From assembly GCA_964236445.1 (NCBI GenBank), contig CAXSDR010000108.1:1-11952 (forward strand): a DNA stretch of 11,952 nucleotides, in the 5' to 3' direction. The notes under the pieces were generated by a model. It worked only from the letters and a program-made list of their open reading frames with translations. It made no database searches and was not told the DNA's origin. Within the stretch, counting starts at the first letter, position 1; each line of letters starts with the position of its first letter. Source of the stretch: CAXSDR01 sp964236445 (GTDB lineage: Bacteria > Actinomycetota > Actinomycetes > Motilibacterales > Motilibacteraceae). The position numbers and the translations under genes are program-made. Of this stretch, positions 6,373-11,952 are shown piece after piece.

Positions 6373-7446
6373 GTGCGCATCCTGGTCACCGGCGGCGCCG
6401 GCTTCATCGGCGGCCATGTGGTCGAGGCTCTCGTCGGCTCCGGTGACGAGCCCGTCGTCGTCGACGCCCTGCTCCCCGCGGTGCACGGACCCGAGCCCAC
6501 ACTCGACCTGCCCGACGGGGTCGAGCTCATCGTTGCGGACGTTCGCAACCTCGCGGCGATGCATGAGGCGTTGCAAGGCATCGACGCGGTCTGTCACCAG
6601 GCCGCCATGGTGGGTCTCGGAGTCGACGTCGCGGACCTGCCGGCTTATGCGGGCTGCAACGACCTCGGAACTGCAGTTCTGCTGTCAGCAATGGTGGAGG
6701 TCGGCGTCGACACGCTCGTCCTCGCGAGCTCGATGGTCGTCTATGGCGAAGGTCGCTACCGTTGCAGCGAGCACGGTGACGTCGCTCCCGGACCGCGTCG
6801 TGCGGCAGACCTCGACGCAGGCAGGTTCGAGCCGCCGTGCCCAGTCTGTGGCAACGGTCTGCAGGCCGCCCTGGTCGGTGAGGATGCGCGTCTCGACCCG
6901 AGAAATGCCTACGCTGCAAGCAAAGTGGCGCAGGAGCACTATGCCGCGTCGTGGGCTCGTGTGACGGGCGGCAGCGTCTTCGCCCTGCGCTACCACAACG
7001 TCTATGGACCCCGCATGCCCCGCGACACGCCTTATGCCGGCGTGGCTTCGCTGTTCCGGTCGGCCCTTGCCCGAGGTGACGCGCCGCGCGTGTTCGAGGA
7101 CGGGGCGATGCGCCGCGACTTCGTGCACGTGCGCGACGTCGCTGCGGCCAACGTCGCCGCACTGCACACACACGCGACGGTCGGCGGGCTCGTGCCTCTC
7201 AACGTCGGCAGCGGCCAACCTCGCACCGTCGCAGACATGGCCCGCGAGCTGGCGAAGGCATGCGCCGGCCCCGAGCCCGTCGTCACCGGGGACTACCGGC
7301 TGGGCGACGTACGCCACGTGACTGCCGACTCCACCCGGGCCCGCGAGGTGCTCGGCTGGGCGCCGCAGGTGTCTTTCGAGGACGGCGTACGCGAGTTCGC
7401 GACGGCTCCACAGCGGGCGCCGGTGGCTCAGGTCGGAGGGGCGTGA
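6373..7446 (+). CDS. NAD-dependent epimerase/dehydratase (extended SDR) with zinc-ribbon-like insert
   Basis: A 357-residue extended short-chain dehydrogenase/reductase, expected to epimerise or dehydrate an NDP-sugar. The NAD-binding motif TGGAGFIGGH is at residues 6-15, Asp31 ends strand 2, and the active site has LASSMVVYG (117-125) and Tyr180-xxx-Lys184. The substrate half includes RYHNVYGPRMPRDTPYAG and the FVHVRDVAAANVAAL motif. Between Tyr124 and Tyr180 lies an insert with Cys131-x2-His134 and Cys156-x2-Cys159, resembling a zinc ribbon and not found in ordinary GalE or RmlB enzymes. The GTG start places the Rossmann motif at the N-terminus; the open frame upstream is antisense to the methyltransferase. 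The stop overlaps the next start by 4 bases. The exact substrate is unknown. Confidence 0.93.
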   Translation: MRILVTGGAGFIGGHVVEALVGSGDEPVVVDALLPAVHGPEPTLDLPDGVELIVADVRNLAAMHEALQGIDAVCHQAAMVGLGVDVADLPAYAGCNDLGTAVLLSAMVEVGVDTLVLASSMVVYGEGRYRCSEHGDVAPGPRRAADLDAGRFEPPCPVCGNGLQAALVGEDARLDPRNAYAASKVAQEHYAASWARVTGGSVFALRYHNVYGPRMPRDTPYAGVASLFRSALARGDAPRVFEDGAMRRDFVHVRDVAAANVAALHTHATVGGLVPLNVGSGQPRTVADMARELAKACAGPEPVVTGDYRLGDVRHVTADSTRAREVLGWAPQVSFEDGVREFATAPQRAPVAQVGGA

Positions 7447-8108
7447 TCGCTGAGGTCGACGTGATCCTGCCGTGCCTGGACGAGGCGGCGGCGCTGCCCT
7501 GGGTGCTGGAGCGCATCGGCCGGCTGGGCGCGGGGTATCGCGCTGTCGTGGTCGACAACGGTTCGCGCGACGACTCGGTCGTCATCGCGACGGCGTTGGG
7601 GGCCACGGTGGTCGATGCGCCGCAGCGCGGCTATGGCGCGGCTTGCCACGCGGGCCTGCGTGCTGCGACGGCCCCGGTCGTCGTGTTCTGCGACTGCGAC
7701 GCCAGCATCGACCCCGGCGTGATCCCCCCCATGGTCGCGATGGTCGCCCGCGGCGACGCCGACCTGGTCGTCGCGCAGCGCCGGCCCACCCGGCACGGCG
7801 CCTGGCCGGTGCACGCGCGGGTCGCCAACCGCTATCTCGCCGCGCGCGTCCGCCGCAGCACAGGGGCTCCCCTGCGCGACATGGGTCCGGTCCGGGTGGC
7901 GCGACGCGAGCAGCTGCTCGCGCTCGACATCAGCGACCGGCGTTCGGGATACCCCCTCGAGACGGTGCTCCGGGCCACGCGCGCCGGCTGGGTGCTGGCC
8001 GGCGTCGACGTCGACTACCTGCCCCGAGCCGGCCGGTCCAAGGTCACCGGGACCGTGCGAGGCACGCTGCAGGCCGTCGCCGACATGCGTCGCGTGCTCG
8101 GGTCATGA
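7443..8108 (+). CDS. Glycosyltransferase family 2
   Basis: A 221-residue GT-A fold glycosyltransferase of the DPM1/UGP-like GT2 type, lacking transmembrane segments. It starts with VDVILPCLDEAAALPWVL, followed by VVVDNGSRDDS (36-45, nucleotide binding) and VFCDCDAS with the metal-binding DxD (Asp84, Asp86). The C-terminal half has GAPLRDMGPVRVARR and SGYPLETVLRA, as in polyprenyl-phosphate sugar transferases. It would transfer a sugar from an NDP-donor, plausibly one made by the epimerase encoded just upstream. The GTG at 7443 overlaps the epimerase stop; GGAGGG lies only 2 bases before it, so an alternative GTG at 7461 is possible. Second gene of the operon. Confidence 0.92.
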   Translation: MIAEVDVILPCLDEAAALPWVLERIGRLGAGYRAVVVDNGSRDDSVVIATALGATVVDAPQRGYGAACHAGLRAATAPVVVFCDCDASIDPGVIPPMVAMVARGDADLVVAQRRPTRHGAWPVHARVANRYLAARVRRSTGAPLRDMGPVRVARREQLLALDISDRRSGYPLETVLRATRAGWVLAGVDVDYLPRAGRSKVTGTVRGTLQAVADMRRVLGS

Positions 8109-8728
8109 CCGGGATCGCCCTCGTCGTCATCGCCAAGGAGCCGCTGCCGGGTCGTGCCAAGACGCGCCTGATGCCGCTGTGCACCCCTGCCGAGTCGGCT
8201 TCGCTCGCGGCCGCAGCACTCGCCGACACGCTCGATGTCGTCATGCGCGCTCGGGCGACCCGGCGAATCCTCGCTCTCGAGGGCCAACCGGGCGGGTGGG
8301 TGCCTCCGAACATGGAGGTGATCCTGCAACCGTCCGGTGGCCTCGACGTACGCCTCGACGCCGCCCTCGCGGCCGTCACGGGCCCCGTGCTGCTCGTCGG
8401 CATGGACACCCCGCAGGTGACGCCGCAGCTGCTCGACGTGGAGTTCGGCGATGCCGACGTGCTGCTCGGGCCGTCGGAGGACGGCGGGTTCTGGGCTATC
8501 GGCCTCGCAACGCCGCAGCCCGGCCTGCTGCTCGGTGTGCCGATGTCGCAGTCGGACACGTGCGACGCGTTGCGCCGGGCGATCGATGCTCGCGGGCTGC
8601 GCTGCCGTGATCTGCCGATGCTGCGCGACGTCGACACGGTGGCCGATGCCGCAGCTGTCGCCGCGGTGGCACCGGGCACCCGTTTTGCCGCCGCCTGGTC
8701 GGCCTGCGCGGTCGGGGGTGCGCCATGA
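8105..8728 (+). CDS. TIGR04282/DUF2064 family nucleotidyltransferase-like glycosyltransferase
   Basis: A 207-residue protein of the DUF2064 family, often labelled arsenosugar biosynthesis glycosyltransferase. It has a GT-A fold related to CofC and MobA nucleotidyltransferases. Visible motifs are VIAKEPLPGRAKTRL (8-22, phosphate binding with Gly16, Lys19 and Arg21), GMDTPQ (99-104, the DxP-like metal site) and GPSEDGGFWAIGL (122-134), with DVDT (175-178) near the end. The label does not prove arsenic chemistry: no arsenic gene is present here, and the family is frequent in lipid-sugar and glycan clusters. It is linked to its neighbours by ATGA overlaps at both ends, so it likely acts in the same pathway. 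Confidence 0.92.
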   Translation: MTGIALVVIAKEPLPGRAKTRLMPLCTPAESASLAAAALADTLDVVMRARATRRILALEGQPGGWVPPNMEVILQPSGGLDVRLDAALAAVTGPVLLVGMDTPQVTPQLLDVEFGDADVLLGPSEDGGFWAIGLATPQPGLLLGVPMSQSDTCDALRRAIDARGLRCRDLPMLRDVDTVADAAAVAAVAPGTRFAAAWSACAVGGAP

Positions 8729-9402
8729 GCGGTCAGGTTGCCTACGAGTTCGACGACTGGCGGGACGGCGCGGTGCTCTCGTCGCTGCTCGACCTCGACG
8801 TGACCCGCTGGGACGCTGCGCTCGATGATGCCGACGAGGCGCTCCTGCAGCGATGTCACGGCCCCGCGATCGACATCGGCTGCGGCCCGGGGCGGCTCGT
8901 GGCCGCTCTCACGACGCGTGGCCTCGTGGCCCTCGGTATCGACGTCGCGAAGTGGGCGGTCCACAGCGCCCGCACCGCCGGCGCGGCAGCAATGCACACG
9001 TCGGTGTTCGAGCAGGTGCCGTCGACCGGGCACTGGCGCACGGCGCTGCTGGCCGACGGCAACGTCGGCATCGGCGGCCATCCGCTCGCCCTCGCCGAAC
9101 GGGTCGCAGAGCTGCTCGTGCCGGGTGGCCTGGTGCTGTGCGAGGTCGATGCCCACGACGTGGATGAGCGGATGCTCATGCGTCTCGCTGCGCTCGACGG
9201 CACGTTCGTGGCGCCGGTTCCGTGGGCGAGGGTGGGGCTCGGTGCGGCCACGGAGGTCTTCGAGGGCGCCGGCTATGCGGTCGAGGAGTCGTGGTCCGTC
9301 GCGGGTCGCTGCTTCCTCGCCGCGCGTACGGCTGTCACGGCGGCCAGTGACGCTGTGGCGACAGCGACGACGGCGACGCTGACCAGGATTCCGCGCGGGT
9401 AG
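8725..9402 (+). CDS. Class I SAM-dependent methyltransferase (last gene of the glycosyl operon)
   Basis: A 225-residue methyltransferase with motif I AIDIGCGPGR (48-57), Asp73 at the end of strand 2 (GIDVAKWAV), a strand-4 region ALLADGNVGIGGHP (107-120) and a post-I block LLVPGGLVLCEVDAHD (130-145). The LxDGNxGIGG motif marks the subgroup usually found beside DUF2064 and GT2 genes in actinomycetes. The start is set by an ATGA overlap with the preceding gene. The expected C-terminus lies near GRCFLAAR (residue 201); the last ~24 Ala/Thr-rich residues look like read-through into the antisense strand of the membrane-protein gene at 9273-9716. The substrate is probably the glycan or lipid product of the operon. 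Confidence 0.9.
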   Translation: MSGQVAYEFDDWRDGAVLSSLLDLDVTRWDAALDDADEALLQRCHGPAIDIGCGPGRLVAALTTRGLVALGIDVAKWAVHSARTAGAAAMHTSVFEQVPSTGHWRTALLADGNVGIGGHPLALAERVAELLVPGGLVLCEVDAHDVDERMLMRLAALDGTFVAPVPWARVGLGAATEVFEGAGYAVEESWSVAGRCFLAARTAVTAASDAVATATTATLTRIPRG

Positions 9403-9716
9403 TCCAGCGGGGTAGTGGTGGGGTTTCCGCCGCCGCCGCGGTCGAGCAGCGGCGGGATGGCGATCAGGAGCAGGCAGCCGGTGACGAGTAGTCCGCCGGC
9501 CAGGACGGGGCGCACCACGGGTGGAGCGAGTCGGGTGAGGAGCAGGCCGACGACCGCGACGATGGGGGCGAGGCCCAGGTCGTGGGTGAGGGCCGCGCCG
9601 ATGACCCACATCCCGGACACTGCGGGGGAGGTGACCACGCCGCCCGTCGCGAGCTGCCACAGCGCGTACACCATCACAGCGGATCCGAGAGCGACAAGAG
9701 TTATGCGAAGTTTCAT
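9273..9716 (-). CDS. Small four-helix membrane protein coupled to the molybdoenzyme
   Basis: A 147-residue protein with four predicted membrane helices at about residues 4-24, 34-60, 68-90 and 109-131, a Gly-rich loop RGGGGNPT (93-100) and a polar C-tail. The conserved-looking PLDYPRG sits just before the last helix. Function unknown; similar proteins accompany actinobacterial membrane molybdoenzymes or glycosyltransferases, which suggests an accessory or membrane-organising role (inference). The ATG overlaps the TGA of the upstream oxidoreductase (ATGA), and GAGG lies 7 bases before it, so translation is probably coupled. Its 3' end is antisense to the last 130 bases of the methyltransferase gene; helix 4 is entirely inside that overlap. 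Confidence 0.82.
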   Translation of the reverse strand: MKLRITLVALGSAVMVYALWQLATGGVVTSPAVSGMWVIGAALTHDLGLAPIVAVVGLLLTRLAPPVVRPVLAGGLLVTGCLLLIAIPPLLDRGGGGNPTTTPLDYPRGILVSVAVVAVATASLAAVTAVRAARKQRPATDHDSSTA

Positions 9717-10897
9717 GCCTGAACCTCGATGTGGGAAACCCACTTCGTCTGTAGCACGCCGGGTCGGTTCGGGGCGATCAGGCGCGCGGGGTAGCCGTGC
9801 TCGAGGTGCAGCGGGACGCCGTTGAGGTCGAGCGCGAGCAGGGTCAGCTCGTCCGATGCCTGATGGTGCTTGAGCGTCGACGCGCGGTAGAGGCCCTGGG
9901 GTTCCAGGGAATGGACCCGCACCGAGGTCCCCGCCGGTGCCCCGGCGAGGGTGAGCAGGTCGCTCATGCGCACCCCGGACCAGTGTGCCGTCGAGCTCCA
10001 TCCCTCGACGCACGCGATCGGCAGGACCGACGTGTGCTGGGGCATCGCGCGCAGCTGTCCCAACGTCAGCGACACCGTCCGCGCCCCCACGATCTGCAAT
10101 GCCCACCCCGGGTGCAGGGCGAGCTCGGCGACCTGGGCCTGCTCCGACGTGCGGTTCACCGGCAGCCCCTGCGGGCCGAGGTCCGGCCGTCGGGGAGCGA
10201 GCAGCGCGAACCGCTGCAACGGGCGTACGGTCTGCCCGACCGTCGTGAGCGTCACCCCTGCCACACCCGCGCCGGTCGCGAGCAGCAGACCTCGACGGGT
10301 CAGCGCCCCGGCCGGCGCCGCGCGGTCTCCGGCCGCGGTGTCGGCGTCTCGCGCGAGCCCGCGCCGGATCGCGGGCAGCTTGACGCCGATGTGCACGAGC
10401 ACGGCGCCGACGAGCAGCCAGGCGACGAGATAGTGCGTTCGCGGGAAGAAGAACGGCCACGGATACCACTGGGTGATGTTGATCAGCCCGCTCGTCACCT
10501 CGAACAACGCGCCACCGACGAGCGCCAGCAACGACAGGCGTTCCAGCGCATGCAGCACCGTGCGCGCAGGCGGCCACCCGAACAGCTTCGGCCACACGAT
10601 CCACAGCTTGGCCAGCAGGATCGGAATCATCGCCAACCCCGTGGCGACGTGCAGCCCCTGCGTGAACTGATATCCCCGGACCGGACGCGACGGCATGTCC
10701 AACCACGATGGCGGATGCTGATGCAGATGACTGATGTAGCCCGTGAGGAAGCAGATCGTCACCGCGATGCCCAGCGCCCGCCCGAGCAATGCCGCCGACC
10801 GCTCATCACGCAGATGCGACCCGAACGACCCGTCCCGGAAAGGCCCCTGGCGAAGGAAGTCGGGGGGCTGGGGGAGGTCGAGATCGCGGACGGCCAC
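9713..10897 (-). CDS. Membrane-fused molybdopterin-dependent oxidoreductase (cytochrome-b-like plus sulfite oxidase-type domain)
   Basis: A 394-residue fusion. Helices at about 38-56, 82-103, 121-141 and 154-173 form a cytochrome-b561-like domain with candidate haem ligands His83, His155 and His168. A charged loop then leads to a twin-arginine motif T-R-R-G-L-L-L (200-206) and a fifth helix (203-221). Residues ~245-394 are a sulfite oxidase/MsrP-type molybdopterin domain: the molybdenum-ligand Cys296 is in IACVEGWS, followed by WSGVRMSDLL, HGYPARLIAP and the typical end RPGVLQTKWVSHIEV. It likely passes electrons between the quinone pool and an extracytoplasmic substrate that cannot be named. 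The GTG at 10897 is supported by a TANNNT element 6 bases upstream and lacks a Shine-Dalgarno site; the upstream open frame is antisense to the next gene. Confidence 0.9.
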   Translation of the reverse strand: MAVRDLDLPQPPDFLRQGPFRDGSFGSHLRDERSAALLGRALGIAVTICFLTGYISHLHQHPPSWLDMPSRPVRGYQFTQGLHVATGLAMIPILLAKLWIVWPKLFGWPPARTVLHALERLSLLALVGGALFEVTSGLINITQWYPWPFFFPRTHYLVAWLLVGAVLVHIGVKLPAIRRGLARDADTAAGDRAAPAGALTRRGLLLATGAGVAGVTLTTVGQTVRPLQRFALLAPRRPDLGPQGLPVNRTSEQAQVAELALHPGWALQIVGARTVSLTLGQLRAMPQHTSVLPIACVEGWSSTAHWSGVRMSDLLTLAGAPAGTSVRVHSLEPQGLYRASTLKHHQASDELTLLALDLNGVPLHLEHGYPARLIAPNRPGVLQTKWVSHIEVQA

Positions 10898-10903
10898 CCC
10901 ATG

Positions 10904-10909
10904 ACGGTA
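10904..10909 (-). promoter_or_regulatory. Candidate -10 element, leaderless molybdoenzyme gene
   Basis: On the minus strand TACCGT (TANNNT) is followed by 6 bases (catggg) and then the GTG at 10897. There is no ribosome binding site, so a leaderless mRNA is likely. The element supports this GTG as the start. Confidence 0.45.
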
Positions 10910-10950
10910 GGCACTCGCTGCCCGCTTCGTGCGATATCGCCCCGGCTGCT

Positions 10951-10956
10951 TAGGTT
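10951..10956 (+). promoter_or_regulatory. Candidate -10 element, leaderless mannosyltransferase-like gene
   Basis: TAGGTT is followed by 5 bases (gaggc) and then the GTG at 10962. The GAGG in those bases is too close to the start to act as a Shine-Dalgarno site. Together with the opposite element at 10904-10909 it forms a compact divergent promoter region of 64 bases. Confidence 0.45.
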
Positions 10957-10961
10957 GAGGC

Positions 10962-11952
10962 GTGCACGGCGGCCTCGTTCGACCGACGAGCGCTGCGGCT
11001 TGTCGCGGCGTCGCGCTGCTGCTTCCCGTCGCGATGACCATCGCGGCGCTCGCAGGCGGCTCGCCCGACACCGGTCGCTGGCACCTGCTCGGGCTTCTCG
11101 CACTCGACTGGCTGGTATTCGCGGGAGCAGCCGCTTTCGTGCTGCGCATGCCCCGCGAGCGCGCGCTGCCGCTCATCGTGCTCGGGGCCGTCGTGCTGCA
11201 AGCCGTCGCCGTCGTCGCGCCGCCGCGGATGACCAACGACTTCTTCCGCTACGCGTGGGACGGCCGTGTTCAGGCGGCGGGCGTGGACCCCTACCGCTAT
11301 GAGCCCGTCGACCCTGCGCTGGCCCGGTTGCGTACGCCGTGGCTGTTCCCCCCGGCGTGCCAGGACCGGGTGCCGGTCTGCACGAACATGAACCACCCGA
11401 CCTCGCCGACCATCTATCCACCGGTCGCCGAGGGCTGGTTCGTCGTCATGCACGGTGCGTCTTTCGGGGGCCGGGGGCACCGGCTGCCGCTGCAGGTGGG
11501 GGCGGGGTTGCTCGCACTGCTCACCACGGCGTTGCTGCTGCGGATCCTGGGGAGCCACGGTGACCCCCGACGCGCGGTGCTCTGGGCGTGGTGCCCGACG
11601 GTGGTCCTCGAAGCCGGCAACAACGCGCACGTCGACGTGCTCGCTGCACTGCTCACGGTCGCCTGTCTCGGGCTCGCCGCCCAGGACAGGGCATCGCGGC
11701 GCGACGGTTGGGCCGGCGTCGCTCTGGGTGCGGCGTTCGCCGCAAAGCTGCTGCCGGTGCTGGTCGGGCCGGCGCTGCTGCGTCGGGCGCCCCGCCGGGT
11801 CGCTGCGCTCGTGTCGGCGGCGGTCGCGACCGTCGTGCTGGTCTACGTGCCGCACGTCTCGGCGGTCGGTAGGCACGTGGTCGGCTTCCTGCCCGGCTAC
11901 CTGCACGAGGAGGGCTATGCCGGCACGGGGAGGTTCGCGGTGCTGCGGCTCG
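10962..11952 (+). CDS. Polytopic mannosyltransferase-like glycosyltransferase (GT-C type), 3' end outside the window
   Basis: The first 330 residues of an integral membrane glycosyltransferase; the frame is open at the window end. After a short basic N-terminus there is a helix (~16-33), two more before residue 85, then the extracytoplasmic loop typical of actinobacterial GT-C enzymes: NDFFRYAWDGRVQAAGVDPY (92-111) with a likely catalytic or substrate-binding acidic residue at Asp93 or Asp100, and NHPTSPTIYPP (144-154). Hydrophobic segments continue with AWCPTVVLEAGNNAHVDVLA, a hallmark of the GT87/MptB-like group. These enzymes use a polyprenyl-phosphate sugar on the outer membrane face to build mannans or glycolipids; the sugar here is inferred. 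The GTG start is supported by a TANNNT element 5 bases upstream. Divergent from the molybdoenzyme. Confidence 0.85.
   Translation, partial: MHGGLVRPTSAAACRGVALLLPVAMTIAALAGGSPDTGRWHLLGLLALDWLVFAGAAAFVLRMPRERALPLIVLGAVVLQAVAVVAPPRMTNDFFRYAWDGRVQAAGVDPYRYEPVDPALARLRTPWLFPPACQDRVPVCTNMNHPTSPTIYPPVAEGWFVVMHGASFGGRGHRLPLQVGAGLLALLTTALLLRILGSHGDPRRAVLWAWCPTVVLEAGNNAHVDVLAALLTVACLGLAAQDRASRRDGWAGVALGAAFAAKLLPVLVGPALLRRAPRRVAALVSAAVATVVLVYVPHVSAVGRHVVGFLPGYLHEEGYAGTGRFAVLRL

Noticed and set aside
8105..8728. Arsenosugar biosynthesis as the function of the operon
   Set aside because: The family label alone suggests it; no arsenite methyltransferase, ArsR, ArsS-like radical SAM enzyme or transporter is in the window.
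8044..9660. Long minus-strand open frame (538 codons)
   Set aside because: It is antisense to the DUF2064 and methyltransferase genes and rich in Arg, Pro and Ser without any domain; the sense genes have clear motifs and overlapping starts.
9797..11302. Plus-strand open frame (501 codons) across the molybdoenzyme
   Set aside because: It is the shadow of the molybdoenzyme, rich in Arg and Gln, and conflicts with both motif-supported genes on either side.
10950..11906. Minus-strand open frame (318 codons) opposite the mannosyltransferase-like gene
   Set aside because: His/Gln/Arg-rich shadow; the plus frame carries recognisable GT-C motifs.

Overview
The window is high-GC bacterial chromosome, most likely from an actinomycete. 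The evidence is strong G/C at third codon positions, frequent GTG starts, a bacterial XPB-type helicase, actinobacterial-style polytopic glycosyltransferases, and several start codons placed 5-7 bases after a TANNNT -10 element, as in leaderless actinobacterial genes. Genus cannot be fixed by eye. Bases 1-49 are only the 3' flank of the first gene and hold nothing I can name.

Region 1 (50-3419, minus strand) reads, in transcription order, a class I SAM methyltransferase, a lipoprotein with an alpha/beta-hydrolase fold, and an XPB/ERCC3-type DNA helicase. A hairpin between the first two may be a terminator. Region 2 (3561-4118, plus) is one four-helix membrane protein of unknown function. Region 3 (4119-6306) is a scar. 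It starts with about 650 bases of unassigned sequence, followed by a 45-codon small ORF with a strong ribosome binding site. Next come a 5'- and 3'-truncated ISL3-family transposase fragment and, directly abutting it, the C-terminal ligand-binding part of an MmyB-like regulator broken by two frameshifts. It ends with a minus-strand methyltransferase that is intact except for one extra base.

Region 4 (6373-9402, plus) is a tight four-gene operon with 4-base stop/start overlaps: an extended SDR sugar-nucleotide epimerase/dehydratase with a CxxH...CxxC insert, a GT2 glycosyltransferase, a TIGR04282/DUF2064 nucleotidyltransferase-like protein, and a class I methyltransferase. Together they look like a pathway that makes, transfers and possibly methylates a sugar; the product is unknown.

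Region 5 (9273-10897, minus) is a two-gene unit: a fused cytochrome-b-like membrane domain plus sulfite-oxidase-type molybdopterin domain, then a small four-helix membrane protein. The end of the small gene is antisense to the last 130 bases of the operon methyltransferase. Region 6 (10962 to the window end, plus) is the N-terminal part of a polytopic mannosyltransferase-like enzyme, divergent from the molybdoenzyme; both appear to have leaderless promoters.

No tRNA, rRNA, CRISPR array or complete insertion sequence was seen. The strongest candidates for something less described are the zinc-ribbon-like epimerase operon and the internal twin-arginine motif of the membrane-fused molybdoenzyme.
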